64,000 bases of DNA from Anastatus disparis (Eukaryota > Arthropoda > Insecta > Hymenoptera > Eupelmidae), in NCBI GenBank assembly GCA_017163975.1, contig JAFFSR010000280.1:2418001-2482000 (forward strand). The letters are read 5' to 3'. Below are positions 19,894-31,460 of this stretch, piece after piece. The notes beneath the pieces are model-generated. The model saw only the letters and a program-made list of their open reading frames with translations. It was not told the DNA's origin and did no database searches. The first letter of the stretch is position 1, and every line of letters starts with the position of its first letter. Made by a program: the position numbers and the translations under genes.

Positions 19894-22440
19894 TTCATGA
19901 CTGAGATATTCTCCCGCCCAACAGTGTGTATAAAGGCGGAAAATATTTAAAAATCCAAAAATAAAAAATGTTACCAAATTAGTCTTTTGGCCAGATGAAA
20001 TACTCTTTAAATGAAACGATTACTAAATATTAATTTTTATTTTTCATACTTACTGATAGTAATTTTATACTTACTGATAATACTTGGTAAACAAGAATAC
20101 AAATTCCTATAGAAGCACCCAAAAAATGTCCAAGTAAGCAAGTGTGATAAATTTTTCTGAGTATCAAACCAATTCTAAAAATTGTATCATTAATTAATCG
20201 TGTGAATGATGACGCTTAATTCTAAATTTTCACTATAACATTATTTCATTTATTTATTATTATAAACATGTAGATTTGTTTTGTTATATGAGTGATTCTA
20301 CCAAACCTTTAACTTCTTAGGGAACTTTAGAGTGCTGAATTAAAAACGCTATAGCTCAGCTTCGTCAAGAGGCACACGAATATAACACGATTCAAATTAA
20401 TGGTTTTAAAGCCAAGAAATATATCCTAGTATTTTTGTGAGAGCACATAAAAAGTTATTCTGAATATTTTGTAAAATTATTGAAAATTAAGGGGCCATTT
20501 CACGTGATAAATCATATAAAAATGCAAAATTTTGGAAGATTTATGAAAATACTTAATTTAATATATTGAATAATCAAAAAAAATCATAAGAAATTATTTT
20601 TTGACTTCATTACGAAGAATTTGAGCCGAGTCAAACTTGTGTGCCTGCTCAAAAAGTTGAGTAGCAGCCTGCAGAAGATATGTAGTTCTTTTTTGGTAAA
20701 ATTTAAGATAGGTCAATGTTTTCATTAAGCACATAAGTTTATCCCGGTTCAAATTCTTCGTAATATAGTCAAAAAATAATTTCTTATGATTTTTTTTTTG
20801 ATTATGCAATATAATAAATTAAATATTTCCATAAATCTTCGAAAATTTTGCATTTTTATATGATTTATCATGTGAAATGGCCCTTCGTTTCGATAATTTT
20901 ACAAAACATACAGGATAACTTTTTATGTGCTCTCACAAAAATACCAGGATACATTTCTTGGCTTTGAAACCACTAATTTGAATCGTGTTATGTTCGTGTG
21001 CCTCTTCAAGAAGCTGAGCTATAGTATTTCTAATTCAGCACTCTAGAGTTCTCTAGAAGTCAAAGGTTTGGTAGAATCACTCATATATATAATAGGTGAT
21101 TGAGTACTATTATTCAACGTAATATGGTATTAGTCAATTTCAAAAATATTAAGGTGGTTCCGTCGTCAGTTATAGTTAGTTGTTTGTAAAAATTAAAAAA
21201 ACGTATAATCTTTTGAAACTTTCAACAAAATTAATTTTTATTTCATATATTATTCTTGTAAAATTTTAGGTAGCCTTTCCAATTATTTCCTTAAGATGAT
21301 TTCATTCAAAGTTCGATTATTTAGGGCAAATAGTAATAAAGCGATGAAGTAAGTAGGTATATTGTAGAAAAAAGTCGGCAAAGTGACCTGAAATTATTTA
21401 GAGATAATATTTGAAATAAAAACTCACACTGTTGAAAGTTTTAAAAGGTTTTACGTTTTTTTAATTTTTATGAACAACAAATATAGCTGCTGACGACAGA
21501 ACTACCTTAAGCTAAAACACCACGAGTATATAGAAATCGAACGAAATAAGTAGAATTGCTTATTTTTGATTTAAAAAAATTTAAACTTACGTTACCAATT
21601 TTTGATGTCTTTTAATAGCCAAATTTAACTCTTCAGTTCCGTGTTCAAAAGTTATTTTGCTGATTCTAATCGATAGAGTTCCCAATTGGCCACACAAATG
21701 TGCAACTAGAGTCAATGTTAAACAATCCATTGAAGTTTGGGTGAAAACAAGAATGTAAAAAAATGGAAATCGAGAAATATACGTCGTAATGTATGCTTTT
21801 ATATTTGTTATTTTATATAAAAGATGCATCCTGTACGGTAAATCATAAGTAAATGTTTTAGTTAAATCTGAAGATTTTGACAAATCTATAAAGTTGAATA
21901 AGATCCTTATTATATTATTAAGTATAAATAAAAGATAACTTTTTCTTACTAACTGAACTGCCGTATTAAAGGCTTTGTGAAATAAAGAATAGCCGTAAGA
22001 CCAAGTGAGACAACGACTATTTTAATAAAAAATTTTGAACGTGAATTGTAAAATAAAAAAATTCTCTTTTCATCTTCATTATTGTAATTTTTTCTTGAAA
22101 AATCTTTGGAAAATTCTTCTAATATTTCTCCATAATCTTTATTATAAAATTTCATTGTATATAATCGCGTGAAAACTTGCAAAATTGTGACATTTTCCAT
22201 TGCCGTGCCAATGATTTTTAAAAGATTTAAACTTTTTACTGCAAAAAAGAGTGCCACGTTACTAAGCAGCATATGAAAGCAAAAGTAGCAAAAAAGACTT
22301 AAAAAAATAAAATCATTCTGTTTTTGTGGCCACAAGCCTAAGGCTGACATAAGATATTTATTCCAAATTATTAAAACTTTTGCTTCATCGAATTCTTTTT
22401 TATTTCGATCAACTTGCATATTTACTATAACTTGTTTCAT
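19894..22440 (-). CDS. Odorant receptor (7tm_6), four exons, C-terminal exon not found
   Basis: Exons 22440-21954, 21885-21591, 20174-20075 and 20004-19894 join in phase to 331 codons without stops (donors CA|GTTAGT, AC|GTAAGT, TCA|GTAAGT, GAA|GTAAGC). The N-terminus has the insect receptor signature WNKYLMSALGLWPQ followed by membrane segments. Exon 2 holds TYDLPYRMHLLYKI, and later LTLVAHLCGQLGTLSIRI. Exon 3 gives ILRKIYHTCLLGHFLGASIG, and exon 4 LNIFRLYTHCWAGEYLSHE, as in the sixth and seventh segments. Such proteins are inverted seven-pass ligand-gated channels with Orco in antennal neurons. Family members have about 380-420 residues, so 50-60 residues are missing; inverted-repeat and LTR insertions lie exactly where the last exon should be. 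Intron 2 holds a foldback and a TTAA element. Confidence 0.88.
20284..21088. mobile_element. 0.8-kb foldback in odorant receptor intron
   Basis: The two halves are inverted copies, from tatatgagtgattctaccaa at the left to ttggtagaatcactcatata at the right, with long matched blocks such as ccatttcacgtgataaatca and cgtgtgcctctt. The arms are about 350 bases each around a centre near 20690. The ends fall in TATA/TATATA, so a TA target is likely. No protein is encoded. It lies inside intron 2 of the odorant receptor. Confidence 0.85.
21153..21506. mobile_element. TTAA-flanked MITE, family 1
   Basis: TTAA occurs directly before (21149-21152) and after (21507-21510) inverted ends ggtggttccgtcgtcag and ctgacgacagaactacc. 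The pairing continues to the poly-A-rich 'taaaaattaaaaaaacgt'. A TTAA target duplication is the hallmark of piggyBac-type transposases. A second member with ends GGTAATTCTTG/GTAAGAACTACC lies at 44421-44696. No coding capacity. Confidence 0.8.
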
Positions 22441-23263
22441 GTTTCTAATTATTTATTCTTAAACATAAAAATATGTTATATTAAATGATATATGTAAGGC
22501 TTCTTATTTACTTGTTCGTTTTTTTCAAAGTATAATGAAAAAAAATATACAAGATAAAGCAAGGTTATAGGCTTCAACGTGCACTTATCATTATAATTCA
22601 TGCTGTATCATATAAATTTCCTTAAATAAGAAACAATGTAACAACTGGTGCATATCTGATAAGTCCAAACGTAGCAATTTTCTATAATTTTTATTTTCTA
22701 TTATTATTTCTTTTTTTATATGCGCGTGAGCATATAAAAATATACGTGCATATTCAATTAGAGAGTTTATACAAATTTGCGATGAATTAATGATCATCGA
22801 CACACGAGCACGCATCACGAAAATTATAATCTAGAAATACTTAGATATAAAAAGAATAGATTCATGCATTTTTTATTCGAATATGGTTGAACACAGGTGC
22901 AAGTATATCGCACGAAATAAAGTTTGCAGTTTCAAATAAATTTTTAATCATCTTGTTATGTGAAAATATATTTTATACTGAAAATATATTTTGATGACAT
23001 GAATTTCAAATCATTTACTGTGTTTTATAAAAAGTTCTATCTTGAGCACACTATACATATTAATGATTTCATTGAAGAGCAAAAATAGTTTTTCTATTGC
23101 TTTCGAATTTATCTTCTTCAGTACATTTTAGTAAACTCACTGACAAGAAAACTGTTTAGCCTACTAATCTCAAGTTTTCGTCTATCTTTAGAATAGTTTC
23201 CCACGTGGGATAGAATTATTTAAAAAACTGCATATTTTTCATTCAGAAACATCGATACTTACA
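22441..23263. other. Upstream region of the odorant receptor
   Basis: No gene is visible. The receptor promoter should lie just above 22440. I see no distinctive element. Confidence 0.3.
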
Positions 23264-23934
23264 AGGAGATTATCTAACCTCCGGGAAACGGATTTGGCTG
23301 AAACTGCAGGATATGATTCTTTGATGAAAAAAAATCAACCTGTGTTTCTTCTTTAGTGTTAATAAGCCCTAGGGACAATGATATAAACATTTTTTCGAAA
23401 ATATAGTGAAAAGAAGCGTTTATAAGAACTTGAATAACTAAACAACTAAAACTCTTACAGAAATTGTATTGAAAATTAAAAAAAAGTACAAATTAAAAAC
23501 TTTAATTTAAGCTTTATTGCATTAAAAAATTTCATATGGTTCAAAAATTACAGACAATTAAAATAAGCTAATAAAATAGGGAAAAAATTTGATCGAATGT
23601 TATATGCTAAAAATATTAATAAATATGTAATAATTTTCAATTAGGCACAACTTTCGAACCACAAAAACTTTTTTAGTGCAACAAAGCTTAAATCAAAGTT
23701 TTTAACTTGTACTTTCTTTTAATTTTTATAAATATTTTTTAAAAGTCTTGGTTGTTTAGTTATTCAAGTTCTTACAAACGCTTCTTTTCTTTATATTTTC
23801 GAAAAAATGTCGATATCGTTGTCTCTAGGGCCTATTAGCATAAAAGAAAAAATACTGGTTAATTTTTTTATCAAAGAATCATATCCATTTTCAGGCAAAT
23901 CCGTTTCCTGGAGGTCATGTACTCTCCTTGTTAG
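23264..23934. mobile_element. 0.67-kb foldback, relative of the one at 44944
   Basis: Inverted halves run from acaaggagattatctaacct to tgtactctccttgt with matched blocks aaacggatttg/caaatccgttt, aagaagcgttt/aaacgcttctt and a centre near 23600. The ends and the phrase 'ggaga...cctccgg...cggattt' resemble the TA-flanked foldback at 44944-45601, so they probably share an origin. No coding capacity. Confidence 0.75.
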
Positions 23935-24258
23935 TGTTTCTCAATTTCTGAAAATTCAAAATCTCGTATTATCTGAATTCGATATGGAAATAAACATATT
24001 CAAGAGATCATTGAATTATCACTAAATGAAAATCGAAAAGATTCAATTCGAAATTGGTGAGCGTGAATTCGTAAGTACGTTGAAATAAGGCATTATCATA
24101 TTTAGCGCTATTTGAACTCAACGATCAAAGTCTTAGACTTCCATCCTCGAGTTCATCAGCTTTGTGTACATCCATTGACTCAGTGCTTAGTCGCTAAGTT
24201 ATTGCACTCATAGTTAAACATTTATTTCTTTTTACATTTTGCTATTCTGTTTCTATTC

Positions 24259-24261
<3 letters not shown>

Positions 24262-24303
<42 letters not shown>
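24262..24303. repeat. TA dinucleotide microsatellite
   Basis: About 20 TA units, followed by a sharply GC-rich segment. Confidence 0.9.
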
Positions 24304-24304
<1 letters not shown>

Positions 24305-24345
24305 TAGGGCGGGTTCCTCCCTGCTCGCTCCGCTCGCTAACCCCC
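24304..24345. repeat. GC-rich ctcgctccgctcgc motif, left copy
   Basis: ctgctcgctccgctcgctaa stands out in AT-rich DNA. Very similar motifs (gtctcgctccgctcgg, cctcgcttcgctcggg) recur at 32240-32390, which lies beyond an inverted copy of the satellite that starts here. Confidence 0.6.
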
Positions 24346-24799
24346 CGAATACACACATTTTAAAGTAAATAGAAGAGTAGGACATAATGAAGCTAAATTT
24401 TATATTTGTGAATGTGAAAAAAGTTCAATAGAAAACATCGATACATAAAAATATAAGATATGAAGTTATAGAATTAGATTTAATAAAAAAAAGATGGTTT
24501 AACGCGACATTTAAAAGTTCACAATGAATCAAACATATATTTTTGAAATAAATTAAAAATAGAATAGTAAATAACATTAAACTTTCAAGTTATGATAGTA
24601 TATAATAATATTTAATAATAATTATGAGCGAATAATAAAAAATAGAATAATAGAATAATAGAAAATTATGATTATAAATAAATATTTTTATCTTCTTATG
24701 TCCTAAATTTTATACATATTGAAAAGATACAAAGAAAACGCTCCCTCTCTGCATTTTTTATTTTTGGGCTTGAGACCAACATATATAAATATATGGCTG

Positions 24800-25330
24800 C
24801 ATTAAGAATGTTTTTTTTTATTGTAGCTAAACGAAGCTTACATTTTTAATTTTTGCTGTCGCTAAAGAAGTATACACTTTTTTTTCATTGTCGCTAAAAA
24901 AGCTTACAAATTTATTCATTATTGTCGCTGAAGCATACAGATTTATTGTTTGTTGTCGCTAAAAAAATCTCATATAAGCATACAAATTTATTGTTTGTTA
25001 TCGCTAAAAGGAGCTTACAGATTAATTTGTTATTATTACTGAAATAATTTTATAGACTTATTTTTTATTGTCACTAATAGAAGCTTACAAATTTAAATTT
25101 CATTGAAGTTATAAAAAACTTACATATTCATTCTTCATTGTCGCTAAAGAAGCTTGTACAGTTGCTTGATATTTTTACTAAAAAAAAGTTTAAATAATTC
25201 TAAATATTTATTTAATATGTCGTTAAATTTCATTGTCGCTAAAAGAAGCTTACAAATTTATGTTTTATTATAAGCTTACATATTTATTTTTTATTGTTGT
25301 TAAAAAAACTTATACATTAATTTTTTTTGT
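24800..25330 (+). repeat. Degenerate ~50-bp tandem repeat (TTGTCGCTAAAAAAGCTTACA)
   Basis: About ten diverged copies of a unit of the form attgtcgctaaaaaagctta followed by caaatttattNttN recur at 24815, 24865, 24910, 24950, 24995, 25060, 25135 and so on. The inverse form appears at 31465-31500 and 32435-32640. No coding capacity. Confidence 0.75.
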
Positions 25331-25593
25331 AGTAAATTAATATTATTTTATATTTTGTATTTTAACTATCATCAATTTGTTTTTCTGTAACCTTGAAAAA
25401 TAATCATTTTATTTTGAGAATATTGTATTTATTAATGTAATGAAATAAAAATATTAAATTATTTAATTTACCTCATTTAAAATTATTTCATTTGCTAATA
25501 TAAGTTCTTCTTACTCCATGTTTTCATCATTTAATACTTTAGTAAATTCCAATTTTTTTACTTTTAATATGTATGTAATTTCTATAAAATTTT

Positions 25594-25597
<4 letters not shown>

Positions 25598-25648
<51 letters not shown>
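25598..25648. repeat. TA dinucleotide microsatellite
   Basis: About 24 TA units close to the 3' end of the minus-strand gene at 25714. Confidence 0.9.
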
Positions 25649-25651
<3 letters not shown>

Positions 25652-25713
25652 TACAGGAATATTTTCATAAGTGTATATGCATATAATATATTATTATAAT
25701 TGTTTTTACTATT

Positions 25714-26131
25714 TTATTCTATTTTTCCAATAATTTCTAGTTTTGTTCCTCTTACCCAATTCACATATTCATTTTCTAATTTATTTAATAAAATGTCTAA
25801 TTTATATTGTCCATCCGCTATTGTTCCGATGTATTCTGATTCATTTTTTTTATGTTTTTGTGCAAAAGAATTTTTTAAATACCCTTGTATTTCTGAAAAA
25901 TGAAAAATTATTTATATTATATTTTTTTTTCAATAATATTTAATTACTTATTAATCCAGGTCTTAATTTTATTTCTTCGAAATTTATTTTAATTGGTTTG
26001 TTATTTTTCAATGTATTGTATTCGCCTAAATGAATAATATTCGAATAATATTTTAATGTTAAGTCATATATATTATTTCCTTTATTGTATCCTTTTGCTT
26101 TTAATACATTAACATTTTCTAATAATATTTT
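25714..26131 (-). CDS. Last two exons of an unrecognised gene, possible OB-fold
   Basis: Exons 26131-25948 and 25892-25714 join in frame (donor TAATAA|GTAATT, acceptor TTTTTCAG|AAA) and end in TAA, giving 119 residues. The sequence LRPGLIKIQGYL, then EYIGTIADGQYKLDILLNK and VRGTKLEIIGKIE has the strand rhythm of an OB-fold that binds single-stranded nucleic acid: strand, 'DG' turn, strand, and a closing 'G.k.eIiGkie'. This is an inference from pattern. An open segment at 26445-26374 (KVPFSSTEFLKTKIVIGDQS), after an acceptor and before a GTATGT donor, is probably an earlier exon; the exon between could not be fixed. A LINE sits directly upstream at 26449. Confidence 0.55.
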
Positions 26132-26373
26132 CTGAAATATTAGAAAAATGTTTAATATTATGTTGTAATTGATAATATTGTATATTATAAATATGAATTT
26201 CATATATTATGAATTTCAAAATCCTGAAATCAGTTTGTTTTTGTTTGTTAATAAAAGTTTGTTCTTCGGAAATTTCTTCAATATATGCAACCAGAGATTT
26301 ATTATATGTAATCAAAAATATTCATAACATATATTATATTTTTGATTTTTTTAATAAAGTTTTTAATACATAC

Positions 26374-26445
26374 CTTGATTGATCTCCTATTACAATTTTA
26401 GTTTTTAAAAATTCCGTTGACGAAAACGGTACTTTTTTTTCTTTT
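26374..26445 (-). CDS. Probable upstream exon of the OB-fold-like gene
   Basis: The minus frame reads KKVPFSSTEFLKTK and VIGDQS between an acceptor (ATTTCAG|AAAAG) and a donor (CAAG|GTATGT); its length (72 bases) and phases are consistent with an internal exon. Its acceptor touches the 3' end of the LINE that starts at 26449. I could not join it unambiguously to 26131. Confidence 0.35.
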
Positions 26446-26966
26446 CTGAAATAGATAGATATAGATAGATAGATATTATTTTATTTTGTACAAGAGCACA
26501 AAAACGTGTAATACAATTTGTAAATATAAAAACGATAAATATTGCACAAAATGTTATAAAAAAATGTAAATATATATATAAATGTAAGGATTGCACAATT
26601 AATATCACAGTCAGTCACTAAATCTAATAATAAGTAAGTCATAAACAAAAATAAATAAAAGTGATATCACAGAGTAATCATACAATACACGCAATAAAAA
26701 TAAAAATAATCATATACATAAAAATCAGTCATACAATATCTATCAGTCACAATATTAAATTTAAAAGAATTAAATTTAATACATAATAAAATAACAAGCG
26801 TACGCAATAGCATGAAACGCAGTCAAAAATAAAATCAAATAAAAACTCTAACTCACCAACCATTCAGCCAACACTCATACAATAAATACACTCACACCTA
26901 AAGCCTATATACAGGGCGTTACAAAAATAAATTAAATAAATTAACATAAATTAATAGTAAAAACTA

Positions 26967-28663
26967 TTAATCTAGGTCGAGCAAGTACCCTCTCATCGCT
27001 GCTTTGAACCTGCTGAGAGATGGAATATGTTTAATCTCAGCAGGCAGGGAGTTCCTAAAATGCGCACCTTGAACTTGGAAGGAATTCCTGCCAACCTCAG
27101 TACGCATAAAGGGCACCATTAGATCCCTGATTTCTTCCCTAGTAGCCACCCTGGGTACACGTCTAGTGAAGAGACTCACTAGAAGCTCCGGAGTATTCAT
27201 GCGCACGATCTTGTACATAAATACAGCCAAAAAATACTGTCTCCTCAAATTAGTACGCAGCCAACCCAACGCGGCTCTATGAGGAGAAATATGAGCTCCC
27301 ATTCTTATACCTAATATATATCTCACACACGAATTCTGCAGTCTTTGTATTTTTCTCTTCAAGTCCAGAGAAGCATCGAGCACAACCACCAAACAGTAAT
27401 TGAGATGCGGAAACAGCAGGGCGGCTGCAAGTTGTTTACGCAGAGCCTTCGTGGTGTACCGATGAAAAAACCGCAAAGCATACAACACTTTATTGAATTT
27501 TTTTGTAACCATATTAATGTGAGGCTCCCGAGAAAGCTTAGAGTCAAGCACAACACCAAGGCTCGTTACAATGTCAGAGGAAGGAATGCTGGCACCTTTC
27601 TCAAAGTCAATCGTCCGTGGCGCCCCAGCATAAAATAAATTGATAAAACGATTACTGCCAAAGACGATTGCCTTAGTCTTGCTAGCATTTAAAGTGAGTG
27701 AGGCATCAGCCGCCCACTCCGACACCGCATTGGGCGCCCTTTGTAAGATTAGAATACCTGCATCCACATTCTCACGAGAAACGTGCGTATAAATCTGCAG
27801 GTCATCTACATACAGTAGGTGCTGAACACAACCAGAGCCCAGAGCGTTACGTATGTTATTAATGTAAAGGCAAAACAACAAAGGCCTCAGTTCCGATCCC
27901 TGTGGAACCCCTAGGTTGGTTGTTAGCCAACCTGATTCTTCTTGTAAGTGTGTTGAAACCATTTGTTTCCTTCCTGAAATATAAGAGTTAATCCACACGA
28001 GAGCGGACCTGGAAAACCCCATCGATCTAAGCCTTGCAAGTAATTTAGAGGGAGAGATCGTGTCGAATGCCTTACTAAAGTCAAAAAGTAAAAGTAACGT
28101 GACGAGTTTTTTGTCAAGACCTGACCAATTAATTTGCTTAAATTATCTTCTGTTAATTTAAGCAAAGCTGTCTGCGTAGAGTGATTTTTTCTGTAACCAG
28201 TCTGCATGGGATCAAGTATCTTATTTGTAGTGATATATTCCTGCAATTGGTCGTGGGCGATCTTCTCCAGTATCTTCGAAAAAAAACACAAAATCGCAAC
28301 TGGCCTGAAATCTTTAGGCGACTTAGGTGCAGAACATTTTTTTAATGGCACAATACGTGCCTGCTTCCAAAGGCCAGGGAAGACCCCCCGCGCAAAAGAA
28401 GAGTTGAACAGAGTCACAAGATGTTCACCAATAAATGGTAAGGCTTTAAGTATCACGCTTTGAGGAATGCCATCCTCGTCACGAGCCTGCGATGAAAAAT
28501 GGGAAATCGCAAGAACAACATCATTGATATTAATTGATTCAAAAGCAAAACCATCTTCACTACATTCAGTAAGAACTCTCTCGCGAAGCTCATCATCATC
28601 ATGCGGCGAGACCGACACCCCAGCAAAGTGCGCGTTAAGCTCATCAGGAGTGAATCCATTCAA
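26967..28663 (-). pseudogene. LINE reverse transcriptase, frameshifted
   Basis: The frame from 28663 contains the RT fingers (RDEDGIPQSVILKALPFIGE, WKQARIVPLKKC, FRPVAILCFFSKILEK) and QTGYRKNHSTQTALLKLT, then shifts near 28110. The second frame (28022-26967) starts GFSRSALVWINSYISGRKQ, has LGVPQGSELRPLLFCLYIN and the active-site YVDD (LLYVDDLQIYTH), and continues through thumb and C-terminal regions to LLDLD. The catalytic residues of the second block are intact, but the protein is split. Confidence 0.85.
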
Positions 28664-29700
28664 GTCCCTTGTGGTCCGGTTAAGAGTCCCAGGTCTCTCA
28701 GCTGCTTCCAGACATTACCATTTGCAATTGCTTCGAACAGTCTATTATGATAGTATGTGGTCTTTGCAAGTTCAGTCTGTTCATCAACCGTTTTACGTAA
28801 ATGCAGAAACTCAGTCAGGTATTGCGTTTCGTTCGTCCGTTTATATCTTCTGTAAGTAGCATCTCGCTTGCGCCGCATCTGCGACAATTCTTTATTTAAC
28901 CATGGTGGGCTATTCTTCGTATGCTTGAGTATTTTCACTGGTGCTAAACTTTCTATGACAGAAGTAAAATTGTAACAAATGCAGCCAAGTGCAGACTCTG
29001 GGTCGACAATACCAGCTGTTAATGGTGGCCAATCATAGTCGGCTAGTTTCTCTAGTAATTCATTTTGACAAATGCTTAGTTTCTGTATCTAATGGACTTG
29101 TGATCTATACTGCACGTATTATAAGCAATAGAAACATCAATTAAGTTGTGCCGACTATGAAAATTCGCAGGTAAGTTACGTGCGTCAAGTACATTTTCAT
29201 CGTCATCCACAAGAATCAGGTCAATCCATGTGTGAGAAGATGGAGTTATATTCGTGGCACCATGCTGGTCCAGCTGAAGCGAAAGCTCCGCTGTTAGTTT
29301 ACTAAGAAACCTCGCATCACTGCTTTCTCGCAGAAGATCGGCATTCAGATCCCCCATTATAATTTCATGTAAAAAATCATGAGATAAATCTCTTAAAGAA
29401 TTTAACAAATCAGAATTTTTTGTAAATGAAATGGCAGGAAGGCGATGAATGACAGAAACCAGCACAGGTTCAGAGTCGCCATCCTTAATCGAACAAAAAA
29501 TATATTCTGGCACTTCAGGTTTACCGCTGCTAATTATGGTTGTGGTACTAGAAAGAGCTAGTACTTCACATTTTAAATTATTTTTAACGTAGAGCGCAAC
29601 CCCTCCTCCATGAAGGTTTCTGTCCTGCCTGAACAACTTATAATCCTTAATCCGAATGACGTCATCCGAGACAGTCGGTCCCAGCCAGGTATATGTTTTT
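28660..29700 (-). pseudogene. LINE endonuclease and linker, fragmented
   Basis: 29700-29076 encodes the apurinic-type endonuclease: RQDRNLHGGGVALYVKNNL, LVSVIHRLP (normally a Y-R-P motif), IIMGDLNADLL (the catalytic GDxN) and SHTWIDLILV; the conserved C-terminal SDH block is changed to SRHNLIDVS. After stops, 28938-28660 encodes the linker (PPWLNKELSQMRRKRDATYR). The N-terminal metal-binding residues are lost with the 5' truncation. Confidence 0.82.
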
Positions 29701-31460
29701 TACAATGTGATTTTAATTTAAATATTCTTATCAACTGTATCAAAGACTGACTTAAGATCTAAGGAAATTATATATTTGAAAAAAGTACATGTTTTTCACA
29801 ATTCTTTTTAAAAACTTGAAAAAACAACAAAATGAATTGATTAAAACAAACATTTAGCTATATATTCATTTTTCTATTCTACCGCCTATTCTACTGTTTT
29901 TTCTCTCCATGTGACCATAGGGGGAAAAGAATCCGTGGAATGGAAAGAAGATGCTTGCGTATTAAGTCGGGTAAACATAAACATAACCTCTTTAAAATTG
30001 TAGCTCAAACAGAGCGACTTTCTACAATTTTTTTTAAAATGAATGAAGTAGATTTGTATTTATAATTTAATTATTTTTGTTTATTTACTTTGTGTCGCGA
30101 CTCGCTTTTCCATTCTACAGTGGAATAAAGAATAGAATTCTATTCTTCGCATGAAACTTGCCGAATAGCGCTGATTAGTTGTTTCTATTACGCATCCTCT
30201 ATTCGGCAGTCTCTTTTCTACTCATCTGACTGCACCCTTACATATTTCTTTTTTTTAGGGTAAATCGTATAAATGATGACATGTATTGAATTTTATGTTT
30301 AATTACAACAGTAAGCATCCATCTTTCTCAAATTTCATACTTTATCTAAATTATATTACATATAAATTTTATACATTTTAAAATTTGTTTATCTAATTTT
30401 ATAATTTAAAAATTGTAAATCATTATTGTAATTAGGAAACAAATAAAAGATTTAACAATTTTATTATATCTTTTAGTAAAGTTTTTGAGAATTACTTGTC
30501 AATGTAAATACCAAACCTAGTAATATAATTTTTGCAAAAAAATTATTCAATATTAGAAGATGATTTAAGAAGTTTAAGCTAAGTTTATTAATTTCTTTTA
30601 CAAAATTGTAGGAGTATTTGAAGACTGTACAAAAATTAAAATAATGATATTGTGTTTAAATACCTAAAAGAGTAGAATTAAATAAGTTTCTTGTATCCAA
30701 TTCTGTTAAAACATTGTCAGTTCACGAAAAATGAATTGCATAAAATTGATGGTAACAATGTAAATTTGAAAGTTGATTTCTATAAAAATACTTTTTTTTT
30801 ACTTAGTTTTTCATATTTCTTTTTTATTTGTAAAAGTTAAGATGATTGAACAAAATGTCTGTCTGGAATATCACCTGTAATAATTTGTATTGATCAAGTT
30901 TTAACAGAAATAGGAATTTTAAATATATAATTTTTAATTAATTTCATCGATAAAAATACTTCAAAAACGTAATTGGATAGGAGGTTTTCTGTTTTTATAA
31001 AAATATATGTCAACAGGCAATATGACATGATATAAAAGTCTTATAATTAATTACTAATAATTGAATAATAGTGTTTTTTTAAGAATTAAAAATCAAGTAC
31101 AAAGTATTGATATTGTTACATGAGATCAAAGAAAATATATATTTCAAAAGAATAATCAATATTTTAAAAAGATGTAAAGTAGAATTATCAAGAGATTGGA
31201 ATCAAATTACAGATGTAAGATGCATAAAAATATATTTCAAATTTTTAAGAAATATAATTATTTGAAAATAAAATTCATATAGTTTCCTTGAATCTTAAGA
31301 CAGCCTTTGATGCATTGGGTAAGAATAGTTACATTTAAATCACATTAAAAAAAATAAAAGCAATTAAAATATTAAACAATGTAAACTAATTAACTGCTTA
31401 TATTTAAAAAAAATGAAAATATATAAGATGTGATGTAGTTTTAATGTAATAAAGCATATA
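29701..31460. other. AT-rich DNA without a recognised gene
   Basis: Upstream of the LINE. If the OB-fold-like gene extends this way, its 5' exons could be here, but I found no supported one. Confidence 0.3.

Larger units (their letters stand above)
26449..29700 (-). mobile_element. CR1/L2-like LINE, 5' truncated, decayed
   Basis: On the minus strand an endonuclease (from 29700) is followed by a linker region and a reverse transcriptase ending at 26967, then a 510-base AT-rich 3' UTR that ends in an ATCT-type microsatellite (26449-26474) in place of a poly-A tail. Microsatellite tails occur in the CR1/L2/RTE groups. The C-terminal pattern (FRNSLPAEIKHIPSLSRFKAAMRGYL) fits CR1/L2/Daphne-like elements. 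The 5' end is cut within the endonuclease (first residues TWLGPTVSDDV). Several frameshifts and stops separate the parts, so it is inactive. It lies immediately upstream of an exon of the OB-fold-like gene in the same orientation. Confidence 0.82.

Noticed and set aside
22591..22818. Minus-strand 75-codon frame upstream of the odorant receptor
   Set aside because: No motif, no splice link to the receptor, and the receptor has its own good start at 22440.
24800..25330. CRISPR array
   Set aside because: Repeats are diverged, spacers are not unique and of constant size, and the DNA is eukaryotic; it is a degenerate satellite.
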